Shown here piece by piece: positions 45,144-54,177 of a DNA stretch of 64,000 nucleotides; within the stretch, counting starts at the first letter, position 1, and every line of letters begins with the position of its first letter. The DNA comes from Proteus appendicitidis (GTDB lineage: Bacteria > Pseudomonadota > Gammaproteobacteria > Enterobacterales > Enterobacteriaceae). Location: positions 3,570,001 to 3,634,000 of the forward strand of contig NZ_CP127389.1 of the NCBI RefSeq assembly GCF_030271835.1. The letters run 5' to 3'. The notes under the pieces were generated by a model. The model was not told where the DNA came from. It made no database searches and was given only the letters and a program-made list of their open reading frames with translations. The translations under genes were made by a program, and so were the position numbers.

Positions 45144-45965
45144 TTATCCTCTTACATTCGAACCAATTGCAGAAGCCGCATCCTGCTGCGCATGAATAAT
45201 TGCTTCAATAGCTTGTAACAATGCTTTTATCACTTCCGTTACTTCGCGTTGCATCTCATTATTATTATTAATAACATGGTTATTAATGCTTCCTCTTGCT
45301 TCCAATACTTTTTGCTTACCATCAAGTACAATTCCTTGAGATTGCAAAGTTTGGTCTGCCACTCGTGCCAAAGGGTCCGCAGTTGAAGTCACTAAGTTAC
45401 CGGTGATCATCGTTGGGTTAGAATGACCAATAAGATCTTTCCCCATCCCTTTAATTGAAACAAAAGCCCCCATACCATGAACTGCCATTGAAATACCGGC
45501 ACTCGTAATTGCAGCACCAATCATAATATTGGCTTTTTTATTAAGATTATCTTTTATTTGATCAGCGATATTTAATTCAATATTCATCAGCATCACACCC
45601 ATTTCTCTAGATGCTTCGAACTTTTTAATCATAGACTCTAAATATTTAACAATTAAGTTGATTAATTTCATCATATCCGTAGAGATGAAATTAAACATAC
45701 CCAATTTTTCTGTTTTTATATTATCATAAATATCATTATCATTATCAACTTCGAGTGATTTTAATATCTTTTTTATATCCGGTGTTTTTACTTCTGGTTC
45801 ATCTAGAATTGGTTTTGATTTATTTCTTGTTTTTTCTAAAATGCTATTTAATTTATTATCAATCTCTTTACTTAGTTTACTATCATTAATAATAACTTTG
45901 TTATCAATGATTTCATTGAATTTAGACTTATAGTCATTAGATACATTATCATTACTTATTTTCAT
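45144..45965 (-). CDS. sipC: T3SS translocon subunit, SipC/IpaC-like
   Basis: The 273-residue protein has a single hydrophobic stretch (about residues 146-170, IMIGAAITSAGISMAVHGMGA), as in SipC/IpaC/BipC. Amphipathic helices lie on both sides, and the Ala/Gln-rich C-terminus reads IIHAQQDAASAIGSNVRG. It is shorter than IpaC (363) and SipC (409), mostly at the N-terminus. Assignment rests on position between sipB and sipD and on this hydrophobic segment. Confidence 0.82.
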   Translation of the reverse strand: MKISNDNVSNDYKSKFNEIIDNKVIINDSKLSKEIDNKLNSILEKTRNKSKPILDEPEVKTPDIKKILKSLEVDNDNDIYDNIKTEKLGMFNFISTDMMKLINLIVKYLESMIKKFEASREMGVMLMNIELNIADQIKDNLNKKANIMIGAAITSAGISMAVHGMGAFVSIKGMGKDLIGHSNPTMITGNLVTSTADPLARVADQTLQSQGIVLDGKQKVLEARGSINNHVINNNNEMQREVTEVIKALLQAIEAIIHAQQDAASAIGSNVRG

Positions 45966-45993
45966 ATTAATACCTTATTAAGGATAAACTTGA

Positions 45994-48099
45994 TTAAATA
46001 GATATATTTCTGATCATGTCTGATTTAGTTCGATTACTTATAGAAGATTTTTCACTCATATTTTTTAAAATTTCAGTGATACTATCGATATTCTCATGAT
46101 AACTTTCCATTATCTTATCCATTAAGTTTTGAATAAGATTTAATATGGCATCTAATTTTTTACTGTCAGCGATAGATTGCATAATTTTTGCAGAAAGAAC
46201 ACTACTATAAATATTAACTACATTTGTTGCTGTTGCATTAACTAACTTAGAAATAACTACGATTCTGTTTAACATCACACCTGCCTTCTGACTGATCTCT
46301 TTAGCAAGTAGTGCATTAATTTTCTTCATCGCTTCTTCAAGTGCTTGAATAATGATTTCTTTAATCATTTTTTCCATCATAATTTCAAGTGCTTCATTGA
46401 AGACTCTTTTCAATAGATCTCTGACTTGTTGATTAATTATTTTCTTCGCTACATTTGTTATACCATTTACGGCGGGACCAGCAACAAAACTTAATGCAAT
46501 TGCGGCAATAAATAAAACCGCGGTAATTAAAGCCTTAAGCCCCATTTTTAATTTATTTTGTATTGAGTTTTTTATATCCTCAATAATTTTTTTATCTATA
46601 CCTAATTTCTTTAATTCATCTAAAGAGCCATAAATCACATCCGCTAGAAAATCGACCACCTTATCTAAAGCCTCCATCAAAGCTTCATTCATAGGTTGCA
46701 TTAATTCATCCATAAACGATGTGCCATGTATCGCTTGGTACACTTCATCTGCAATAGTTAATGCGGCATCCGCGACCATTAATACAACGGCAACCGCCAT
46801 TAAGGCCATGGATGCACCTGCTGTAAAAATAGAAGCAACACCCGCAACGATGGCGATTAATCCAGCTAACAGTTTTAACCCAATACCTGACCAAAATCGA
46901 ATTTCTTCTTGTTTTTTTATTTGGGCTTTTTGATCGTCAATTTTTTCTTTAAGTGATTTTTTCGTCACTTCTTGCATTTCCTCAAAGAGTTTTTGCTCAT
47001 TTTCAGAACGCTGCAACATCACTTTTAATGTTAATTCTCGTGTTTTCGCTAATAAAAAAGTTAATAACGCCATTCCAGATAAAGAATTTGACATTATTTT
47101 AAGTTCTAATGTACTTTGATTCGCCGTAAGCGCTCGATATACTTCTTTTATTTGCTCTAATTTTTCTTTTATTGACTCATTTTCTTTTTTATTAATTAAT
47201 GCTCTTAGTTCATCTTTATGTGAAGTGATTGTATTAATTCTATCTTCACTGATAGAAACATTGGGCATAACTTTAAAAATATTATCAAAGAATTGAGATA
47301 GGCTACTATATAATTTGTCCAAATTATCTAAGGATAATTTAGAGAGATCATCAGGTAATTTCAAAAATGGAAATATCTTTTCAAGTGATTTTTCCATATC
47401 ATTTTTAGATTTAATTTTTCCTGATAATAATCCTTTAATTAATGCGCTAGGAATATTATTGTTTTTTAAAAAGTTTTCAACTTCAGATTTCGTTTTAAAG
47501 TTATTCGATTTTATTTGATTATAGACCTCCATCCAATAATCAGTATAAGCATCTTTATTATTTTTAAATTCATTGATCACTGATTTAAATTTATCTCTTA
47601 AACCATCAACACCTTTCGATAAGGTATTTAGCTTATCTATATAATAATCGAGTTTATCCGGATCTTTAATTTGATCTAACACATTTTGGTGAATGACATT
47701 TTGATAGGATAATTGTAAGTATAAAAAATCATACTCTTTACTTGATTTATTATTTGGGGAGTAGATGATAACAGAAGGGGTTGGTGATGATTGTTGTTCT
47801 TGAGATATATTTCTATTATTAGTCTTTATATTTTGTTGAGAGAAAGTATTTATTTTATACTGCACATCATCCTGAATATTAATCCTTTGATTATTTTTTT
47901 TCTGCTCAATAGGCGCTCTAAGAGCAGGTGCAGAAGCTTTATTTTCTTTATCTTTAATTTGTGAAGAAACAATACTTTCATTTACAGTATTGATTCTTTG
48001 AGCTTGTTGCGTTGTCTTTTTAACGACATTTTCCACTTCCTTAGAAGGTAAAGGTGTGGAAAATACCATGTTATCATTAACTTTCTTAATATCATTCAT
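45994..48099 (-). CDS. sipB: T3SS translocon subunit, SipB/IpaB-like
   Basis: I start it at the ATG at 48099 (701 aa), which has AAGGAAG upstream and overlaps the sicA end by 8 bases. Two hydrophobic hairpins are visible (IGLKLLAGLIAIVAGVASIF through ALMAVAVVLMVADAALTI, and ALITAVLFIAAIALSFVAGP). A long coiled coil precedes them, as in IpaB/SipB. It is about 100 residues longer than SipB, with a Gln/Asn-rich N-terminal region (residues about 20-130) that may hold the secretion signal and chaperone site. Confidence 0.9.
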   Translation of the reverse strand: MNDIKKVNDNMVFSTPLPSKEVENVVKKTTQQAQRINTVNESIVSSQIKDKENKASAPALRAPIEQKKNNQRINIQDDVQYKINTFSQQNIKTNNRNISQEQQSSPTPSVIIYSPNNKSSKEYDFLYLQLSYQNVIHQNVLDQIKDPDKLDYYIDKLNTLSKGVDGLRDKFKSVINEFKNNKDAYTDYWMEVYNQIKSNNFKTKSEVENFLKNNNIPSALIKGLLSGKIKSKNDMEKSLEKIFPFLKLPDDLSKLSLDNLDKLYSSLSQFFDNIFKVMPNVSISEDRINTITSHKDELRALINKKENESIKEKLEQIKEVYRALTANQSTLELKIMSNSLSGMALLTFLLAKTRELTLKVMLQRSENEQKLFEEMQEVTKKSLKEKIDDQKAQIKKQEEIRFWSGIGLKLLAGLIAIVAGVASIFTAGASMALMAVAVVLMVADAALTIADEVYQAIHGTSFMDELMQPMNEALMEALDKVVDFLADVIYGSLDELKKLGIDKKIIEDIKNSIQNKLKMGLKALITAVLFIAAIALSFVAGPAVNGITNVAKKIINQQVRDLLKRVFNEALEIMMEKMIKEIIIQALEEAMKKINALLAKEISQKAGVMLNRIVVISKLVNATATNVVNIYSSVLSAKIMQSIADSKKLDAILNLIQNLMDKIMESYHENIDSITEILKNMSEKSSISNRTKSDMIRNISI

Positions 48100-48616
48100 A
48101 CTGTTCTTCCTTATCTCCTTTATCTGTATTAAGAACAACAAGGGGAATATCTTTTAATGATTCTAAATAAATATTGGCTCTTTCTTTTATAGCTTGATCA
48201 TTAATATTTTCTGAAACTTGATGAAAACAATATTTGGCTTTTTCTTTTTCACCCAGCGATAAATTACATTGTCCTGCATAAAAGACAGGTCGATAATCAT
48301 TTTTCGCATTGAGATAAGCTAAAGCATAAAGATCAATTGCTGCTTGATACTGTTTTTTTAATTGCTTAACAGCAGCAAGCCCCATAATGTAATCAACATT
48401 ATAAAAATCGTAGAGACACAAAAATTTGAAAATCGCTTCAGCTTCATCCAGTTTTCCTTTCTGGTAAAAGTCATAAGCAAATGAATAGATTCCTTCCATA
48501 AATCCTTCTGGGATAGCGCCTTCATCCTTGAGTGATGCCCCATTCTGAACAATAGAAACAATATAGTTTGCTAATTGATCAATTTCTTTTTCTGACATTT
48601 TTTCATATACTGACAT
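48092..48616 (-). CDS. sicA: Class II T3SS chaperone SicA/IpgC-like
   Basis: This 174-residue TPR chaperone should keep SipB and SipC apart before secretion. With InvF it can act as a co-activator. Three TPR-like repeats are readable: GIYSFAYDFYQKGKLDEAEA, YIMGLAAVKQLKKQYQAAID and PVFYAGQCNLSLGEKEKAKY. AGGA precedes the ATG. The 149-base AT-rich gap to spaS probably contains its own promoter. Confidence 0.9.
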   Translation of the reverse strand: MSVYEKMSEKEIDQLANYIVSIVQNGASLKDEGAIPEGFMEGIYSFAYDFYQKGKLDEAEAIFKFLCLYDFYNVDYIMGLAAVKQLKKQYQAAIDLYALAYLNAKNDYRPVFYAGQCNLSLGEKEKAKYCFHQVSENINDQAIKERANIYLESLKDIPLVVLNTDKGDKEEQYE

Positions 48617-48765
48617 GATGTTAATCCTTTCATCTATGATGAATAATTAATAATGAAATTCTAAATTAACTATTAATTATTTGCTTTAATAAAACACACG
48701 CCTATTTTTATCAAAACAAATATATTATTTTTATAATTAAAATATATATGCGTTAGGATGACTTA

Positions 48766-49827
48766 TTAGTAATTTATATAATCCATTTCTTCTCTTAATA
48801 ATCCTTCATTTTCTATTCTCTTAAGCCAAATAAGAATATCCATAACATCTAATAAATCTTGATCTATCATTACATCAAATAAATGATATTTATGATAAAT
48901 TTTTCTCGCAAGCTCAGGATAACGAACAACAGGTGTTCCCACTTTTTTAGCATAGGCTTTTACTGCCAATGCTTTTTCATTCATACAGCTCAATGAAACT
49001 AAAGGCATAATGCCATTATCAGGATCGAAATAGATACCAACAGCCACATGAGTTGGATTGACAATAACGGCAGATGAATCTTGGATCACTTTTTTCGTAG
49101 GTTCATCAAGCAATTCTTTATGGAACTGCCGACGAGTTGATTTTATTTCAGGATCACCTTCCATATTCTTGTTTTCTTGTTTAACTTCATGTTTTTCCAT
49201 CATCATATCTTTCATAAAGATAAAGAAATCAGCAATAATATTTAAAATAAGAATAGGTATTGAAAGAATAAAAAACACAAATACAAAATTAACGACGAGT
49301 GAACACCATTTATCAACAATAATATTTAAATTCGAGCGGTATAATATAAATATTTCCGTACCATGTAAAATAATAAAAACATAACAAGTAATTAAAAATA
49401 TAACTATAAATAATAATGTTTTTAACAGATCTTTTATTGTTCTTATGCTAAATATTTTTTTAAATCCAGAGATTGGATTAATATGATTAATATCAATTCT
49501 AATAGCTTCAGTCGCAAGCTTAAATCGTGAACTAAATAAAGAAGGGATCGCGCCAGATAAAAAAGCAACAACAAGTATAGGTAAAACAATATCAAAGAAT
49601 AGTTTTGATATTACATCGACATAACTTTTTAACGTGATATTCGTTGGATGGAGTAAAAGAGATTGATAAAAACGACTAAATTCACTTAGATCAACTTGAT
49701 GAAATAAATACATAACACCAATAAGATAAACAAGCCCTGATGTTAATTCTTTACTCTTAAAACTTTGCCCTTTTTTTGCAGAGTCATCGAGTTTTTTCTG
49801 GGTAGGTTTTTCTGTTTTTTCAGCCAT
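48766..49827 (-). CDS. spaS: T3SS export switch protein SpaS/SctU
   Basis: Four membrane segments occupy residues about 30-205. The cytoplasmic domain contains the self-cleaving NPTH motif at residues 257-260, in line with SpaS (N258). Cleavage there switches export from needle to translocators. The N-terminal AEKTEKPTQKKLDDSAKKGQ is typical. It overlaps spaR by 8 bases. Confidence 0.95.
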   Translation of the reverse strand: MAEKTEKPTQKKLDDSAKKGQSFKSKELTSGLVYLIGVMYLFHQVDLSEFSRFYQSLLLHPTNITLKSYVDVISKLFFDIVLPILVVAFLSGAIPSLFSSRFKLATEAIRIDINHINPISGFKKIFSIRTIKDLLKTLLFIVIFLITCYVFIILHGTEIFILYRSNLNIIVDKWCSLVVNFVFVFFILSIPILILNIIADFFIFMKDMMMEKHEVKQENKNMEGDPEIKSTRRQFHKELLDEPTKKVIQDSSAVIVNPTHVAVGIYFDPDNGIMPLVSLSCMNEKALAVKAYAKKVGTPVVRYPELARKIYHKYHLFDVMIDQDLLDVMDILIWLKRIENEGLLREEMDYINY

Positions 49828-50593
49828 GATAAATACTCATAAAAATCGTATAAAAGTATCTATTATTAAAAAATTCATAAAGCTCTGTGGTCATTGCCGA
49901 AGTAAAGAAAAGAAGTAATGATATAAAGGCAATAATTCCTTTTATACATAATGATAGTGAAAATGCATTTAGTTGAGGACAAAATAAAGAATAAACGCCC
50001 AATGCCACCTCGCTCAAAAACATAATAATCAGTACAGGTGAAACCAAAACAAGCGCCGTACGAACCATATTATTTAGCCAGTGCCCAATAAAAGAATAAC
50101 CAATTTCTTTGTTAAAATAGCCAATAGGAAATACGTCATAGCTATCTTTTATCGTACTCATCAATAAAGTTAGGCCACCTGTTGATAAAAAATAGGCAGC
50201 GCAAAATAACCCCGTTAATGAAGCAAATTCAGAAGACTCAATTCCCGTAGTTGGATTGATAGTATCCCCAATACTAGCGCCCCGTTGGTTATCCACAAAC
50301 TCGCCAAATGCAGACGCGATCCAAAATGGTGTAGCAAAAAGAAGCCCTATTAAAACGCCAAGAAGTAATTCACTTAATAATATAATTTCCCATATATTTC
50401 TTATTTCATCGGTAATAATAATGCTGGGTCTAATTCCCATAGCAATATAAAAAATAATGATATATTTTAATAATTGGCTATTAAGAACTCGACTATTTAA
50501 AAAAGGAATAAAAAGAAAGATAGGAAATAATCTTGCAACAAGTAAAAAAAGATCAACTAAATAAGTCTGTATATACCCTAGCAGTATTAACAT
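49820..50593 (-). CDS. spaR: T3SS export apparatus protein SpaR/SctT
   Basis: This 257-residue protein has about 6-8 hydrophobic segments. The motifs are YLVDLFLLVARLFPIFLFIP at the start and SAFGEFVDNQRGASIGDTIN, the SctT loop. It forms part of the export gate helical assembly with SctR and SctS. It lies 5 bases from spaQ. Confidence 0.93.
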   Translation of the reverse strand: MLILLGYIQTYLVDLFLLVARLFPIFLFIPFLNSRVLNSQLLKYIIIFYIAMGIRPSIIITDEIRNIWEIILLSELLLGVLIGLLFATPFWIASAFGEFVDNQRGASIGDTINPTTGIESSEFASLTGLFCAAYFLSTGGLTLLMSTIKDSYDVFPIGYFNKEIGYSFIGHWLNNMVRTALVLVSPVLIIMFLSEVALGVYSLFCPQLNAFSLSLCIKGIIAFISLLLFFTSAMTTELYEFFNNRYFYTIFMSIYHG

Positions 50594-50598
50594 ATTAT

Positions 50599-50853
50599 TT
50601 ATCCTGCAAATCCTAACGTCATCATCTCTTTTGCATACACTAATATTTTATCGCCCATCCACCCCATAGTGACTAATAAGCAAACAAAAACACCAACAAG
50701 TTTTACACCAAAAGGTAATGTCTGTTCTTGTATTTGTGTAATGGTCTGTAATAAACCAATTGCCAATCCAATAAATGTCGCAATGGCAATAGGTCCCGCT
50801 GAAAGTAATATCACTAAATAAACGGCTTTATTGGCCGCATAAACCATATCCAT
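50599..50853 (-). CDS. spaQ: T3SS export apparatus protein SpaQ/SctS
   Basis: A small 84-residue protein with two membrane hairpin helices around a central loop with TQIQEQTLPFGVKL, the SctS signature. Its ATG overlaps the spaP stop by one base. Confidence 0.94.
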   Translation of the reverse strand: MDMVYAANKAVYLVILLSAGPIAIATFIGLAIGLLQTITQIQEQTLPFGVKLVGVFVCLLVTMGWMGDKILVYAKEMMTLGFAG

Positions 50854-51512
50854 TACCTTACCGCCATGAGTTCAAGATATTGATTAATTAGTCCTTTAGC
50901 TAAAAGAGTCCAACCATCCATAGCGATAAATAAAATTAATTTTAACGGCACTGATAATGTGACTGGACTCATCATCATCATCCCCAACGCCAATAAAATA
51001 CAAGAAACAACTAAATCAATAACAATAAAAGGTAGATAAAGATAAAAACCAATAATAAAAGCAGACTTTATTTCACTTAATGCATACGCGGGAAGCAGTG
51101 ATAACAACGATTTTTCTATATTTTCTTTCTCGCCATAGCTATCAGGTCGGTTTCCTTGTGCTTGTTCAAAAAAATCTAATAACTCAGGATCAGAATATTT
51201 GTACAAATATTGTTTATACTCCCCTAATGCATCGTCAGAAAATCGCTCAAAAGAATCAGGAGAGGTTATATCAACTGGGTTTTCAATAAGATATTGATAG
51301 GTATTTTTTGCTATTGGTGTCATAACAAACAAAGCCATCATTAATGCAATCGCATTGAGTACCATATTAGACGGCACTTGCTGAACACCTAAAGCATTAC
51401 GAGTCATAACAAGTACGATAGAGAATTTTAAGTAGCAGGTTCCAGCAGCAATAATAAAGGGCGCTAATGTTGCTAGTGCTAACGTTAAAATGAGCGTTGT
51501 TGAGCTTTCCAT
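50853..51512 (-). CDS. spaP: T3SS export apparatus protein SpaP/SctR
   Basis: The 219-residue protein has four membrane segments. Family marks are FSIVLVMTRNALGVQQVPSN and MMMMSPVTLSVPLKLILFIA. It is the core of the SctRST export gate. Confidence 0.95.
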   Translation of the reverse strand: MESSTTLILTLALATLAPFIIAAGTCYLKFSIVLVMTRNALGVQQVPSNMVLNAIALMMALFVMTPIAKNTYQYLIENPVDITSPDSFERFSDDALGEYKQYLYKYSDPELLDFFEQAQGNRPDSYGEKENIEKSLLSLLPAYALSEIKSAFIIGFYLYLPFIVIDLVVSCILLALGMMMMSPVTLSVPLKLILFIAMDGWTLLAKGLINQYLELMAVR

Positions 51513-51516
51513 ATAT

Positions 51517-51846
51517 TTAATCTTGCTGTAAATGGGAATGTTGAATTTCTACAGCTAATCGCTCACCCACTTTAATTAATTCCCCTTGAGCAATAGGAAC
51601 ACCATTAACAACTAATGTAATTTGTCGCGAAGCATTATCAGGTAATATAATTTGTTGTCCTGGGGCTAGTTTTTCAATTTCTTCAATAGATAATATTTTA
51701 CTTGCGAGTAAAAAAGATAAGGTGATAGGAATAGTACCAATTGATTTTAAATCCTCATTTTCTTGTGTCGCTGTGTTTGTATCAATATCGTCTATTAATG
51801 CTTCTTTCTCTACCTCATTAGTCGGTAACTTTTCATCTAAAACCAC
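51517..51846 (-). CDS. Predicted internal translation product SpaO-short (SctQ C-terminal form)
   Basis: GTG codon 204 of spaO has AAGGAG 8 bases upstream within the coding sequence. Starting there gives a 109-residue protein holding only the C-terminal SpoA domain. Salmonella SpaO uses an internal start at codon 203 to make such a product. The match in position is good; expression is inferred. Confidence 0.7.
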   Translation of the reverse strand: MVLDEKLPTNEVEKEALIDDIDTNTATQENEDLKSIGTIPITLSFLLASKILSIEEIEKLAPGQQIILPDNASRQITLVVNGVPIAQGELIKVGERLAVEIQHSHLQQD

Positions 51847-52455
51847 CGCGTTTTCTCCTTCTTGCCATTGATAACGCATCCATTTTTTTTCACCAATAAT
51901 AAGTGAAAAATCAATGCTATCAATCAACACAATATCGCCCAAATAAAGGGTTTTTAATAACGAAACAGATATTTTGCTATTACCGAGCTGGAATTGAGCA
52001 ATAGCATTTATTTTATTTTTTGAGGACAACATCCATTCATAATGCCCCTCAAAAGAGCAAATAAATACATCTCCTATTGAGGTATTAACAACGGGATAAC
52101 TAACTTTTTTTTGCTCTCCTAAACAGATATTGTCTACAGTTACTGACATCTCTTCTTTCGAAAAAGGAAACAATAATTGTGAACATTTCTGTGAAAATAG
52201 AACACGAAGATAAGCTTCTGGAACCGTTTCCCAATCTATTTTTTTTTCAGCATATAGGTTATCCATGACTTGGTTAACGGCAACAAACCCTGTAAATAAA
52301 CCTAATGTATTCTGACCTTTTATTTTAAAATAATAAGCAGATGCGATAGGTAATTGCGCTTCATATAAAGAAGATAGAATTCTCATTGAATCGCTATTTT
52401 GATCCTGGCTATTTTGGTTCTGATTAACACTTTCTTTAACATCTGATAAGATCAT
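51517..52455 (-). CDS. spaO: T3SS sorting-platform (C-ring) protein SpaO/SctQ
   Basis: This 312-residue cytosolic protein would form the pods of the sorting platform. The C-terminal SpoA/FliN-type domain is clear (PITLSFLLASKILSIEEIEK, IILPDNASRQITLVVNG, GELIKVGERLAVEI). A second, weaker SpoA domain precedes it at residues about 140-205. An internal GTG with its own ribosome site probably gives a short form. A run of nine A in the coding strand at 52229-52237 is a possible slippage site. It overlaps spaN by 4 bases. Confidence 0.9.
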   Translation of the reverse strand: MILSDVKESVNQNQNSQDQNSDSMRILSSLYEAQLPIASAYYFKIKGQNTLGLFTGFVAVNQVMDNLYAEKKIDWETVPEAYLRVLFSQKCSQLLFPFSKEEMSVTVDNICLGEQKKVSYPVVNTSIGDVFICSFEGHYEWMLSSKNKINAIAQFQLGNSKISVSLLKTLYLGDIVLIDSIDFSLIIGEKKWMRYQWQEGENAVVLDEKLPTNEVEKEALIDDIDTNTATQENEDLKSIGTIPITLSFLLASKILSIEEIEKLAPGQQIILPDNASRQITLVVNGVPIAQGELIKVGERLAVEIQHSHLQQD

Positions 52456-53735
52456 TTTTCATCTTCTTTATCATCGGAAGCATCAATTGCATTAATCTGC
52501 CAATGAGAATTATCATTTTCTAATGAAAGCGCTAATCGCCCTTGATATTGATTAAAATTGTCTAAAGAGGATTGATAAACACGTCCAGTAGAAGCAATCA
52601 ATTCGATCTTTTTATTAATATCAAAATTAACTTTCATCTGATGAAGCTCACTTCCCCATTTTTTAAAAACATAAGTAATGCTAGGAGGTTGAGTCATCTT
52701 TGATACTTCTTTATAAAGAAGACTTAAAGCGGGTATATCAAGCAGTTTTTTATCTATTAAAGGCTCTTGTATTTTCTGTTGATACTCTGGTTTTATATTA
52801 TTGAACATAGATATATCATTAACTTCTTCTTGTACTTTTTTTTCATCCAATTTATCTATATTCAATTTTTGTCTTGCAGTATCAAATGAAAAATCATTTT
52901 TCTCTATTTCTTTACTGCTTGAATGATTATTTTCATAGGCTGAATGATATAATTTTTCTATTCTATTATTATGAATACCCGATGTATTCTCTTTTATTTT
53001 AAATGCAGTATTACCTTCAGAAAAAGAGCGTTTTCCTTCATAAGGGTACTGTTTATTTTCTACTTGCTTTTCTATTTTGTTTTCTACTTGTTTTTCATTG
53101 TTTTTGATAGCCTTATGCGTTTTAATTTTGTTATCTATTTCTACTAGATTAGGATCGATGTCTTTTTTTTTCTCTACGCTTTCCAATTTCTGATTGACGA
53201 CATTCCTTTCACCAATTAAACCTAACTCATTAATATCTAATCTACTTTCCTTTTTACCATCAGAAGGACTAATGCTTATGCCTTTAGTTGATTTAAGATC
53301 ACTTGCCACTGTTATATTAGAAGAAATCGGTATTTTTTTACTTTCATAATTTAATAGTGTTTTTTTTTCTATTTTCACTTTCTTTGTATGAGCGCAAATT
53401 TGTGAATATATTTTTCTTTGTGTTAATAATAATCCTTCTAAATTTAAAAAATCGATCTCTTCTTTTTCATCTTTAGATTTTATCTTATTGAATTTTATTT
53501 TTAGATGATTTTTTAGATCAATATCACCCTGATGATTTAGATGATAAAAATCATCTAATTTTTGTTTTATCTTACTGAGATTTTTAGAGGAAACACTTTC
53601 ATCATCAGACATTAATAATTCCAAATCAGCAGAAGAAAGTGATGATTTTTTAGAAAAAAAAGACTTATTCTCACTATTTTTTTCATTAGATAAATTTGTA
53701 TTCAAGATAACATTATCTGTCTTTATTAATATCAT
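52452..53735 (-). CDS. spaN: T3SS needle-length regulator SpaN/InvJ-like (SctP)
   Basis: This 427-residue, Lys/Glu/Asn-rich, mostly unstructured-looking protein sits in the spaN slot between spaM and spaO. Sequence identity to InvJ/Spa32 cannot be read by eye except for the folded-looking C-terminal part (PSITYVFKKWGSELHQMKVN and GRVYQSSLDNFNQYQGRLAL), which resembles the SctP substrate-switch domain. It is longer than InvJ (336) or Spa32 (292). A run of nine A in the coding strand lies at 53163-53171. Confidence 0.8.
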   Translation of the reverse strand: MILIKTDNVILNTNLSNEKNSENKSFFSKKSSLSSADLELLMSDDESVSSKNLSKIKQKLDDFYHLNHQGDIDLKNHLKIKFNKIKSKDEKEEIDFLNLEGLLLTQRKIYSQICAHTKKVKIEKKTLLNYESKKIPISSNITVASDLKSTKGISISPSDGKKESRLDINELGLIGERNVVNQKLESVEKKKDIDPNLVEIDNKIKTHKAIKNNEKQVENKIEKQVENKQYPYEGKRSFSEGNTAFKIKENTSGIHNNRIEKLYHSAYENNHSSSKEIEKNDFSFDTARQKLNIDKLDEKKVQEEVNDISMFNNIKPEYQQKIQEPLIDKKLLDIPALSLLYKEVSKMTQPPSITYVFKKWGSELHQMKVNFDINKKIELIASTGRVYQSSLDNFNQYQGRLALSLENDNSHWQINAIDASDDKEDEK

Positions 53736-54177
53736 ACAATACCATCTCCTGTATTTCGTTCTGTTCTAATCTTTCAATATATAACTCTTTCTCTAATGCT
53801 TTTCTTTCAAGATAAAGCTTTATTTTATTTTGTTTTTTGATCACCACTTCCCTTTCTTTTTGTAACTTTAGGCTCCCTTTTTTTAATTTTTCTAATTGAT
53901 ACTCTATTTCCTTAATTTGAGTAATAGAAATATTCAATGACGCTAAGACAATAGCTTGTTTACGTTTTTGTTGATTTAATGAAAGAGTAGAATAATGCCC
54001 TGCCTTTTCATACATAGGGATTTCATTTTCTAGCGCAGAAGCTAATAGCATTTGTTCTTTTTTCTTAACTTCAGCTTCTTTTATTAACTGTTGATACTTT
54101 TGTTGCTCTCTTTCTATTCTTTGCTGGCGCTTAGCAATAGCATTCATCAACACCTGTTGATTAAGAGGTAAGCGCAT
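53713..54177 (-). CDS. spaM: T3SS central stalk protein SpaM/InvI-like (SctO)
   Basis: The 154-residue protein is nearly all charged coiled coil, like InvI, Spa13 or YscO, which rotate or link the ATPase to the export gate. Position right after the ATPase gene (17-base overlap) is diagnostic. It overlaps spaN by 23 bases. Confidence 0.83.
   Translation of the reverse strand: MRLPLNQQVLMNAIAKRQQRIEREQQKYQQLIKEAEVKKKEQMLLASALENEIPMYEKAGHYSTLSLNQQKRKQAIVLASLNISITQIKEIEYQLEKLKKGSLKLQKEREVVIKKQNKIKLYLERKALEKELYIERLEQNEIQEMVLYDINKDR

Noticed and set aside
45144..45965. sipC as a truncated pseudogene
   Set aside because: It is short for the family but has an intact frame, a good ribosome site, the single hydrophobic segment and a tight fit between sipB and sipD.
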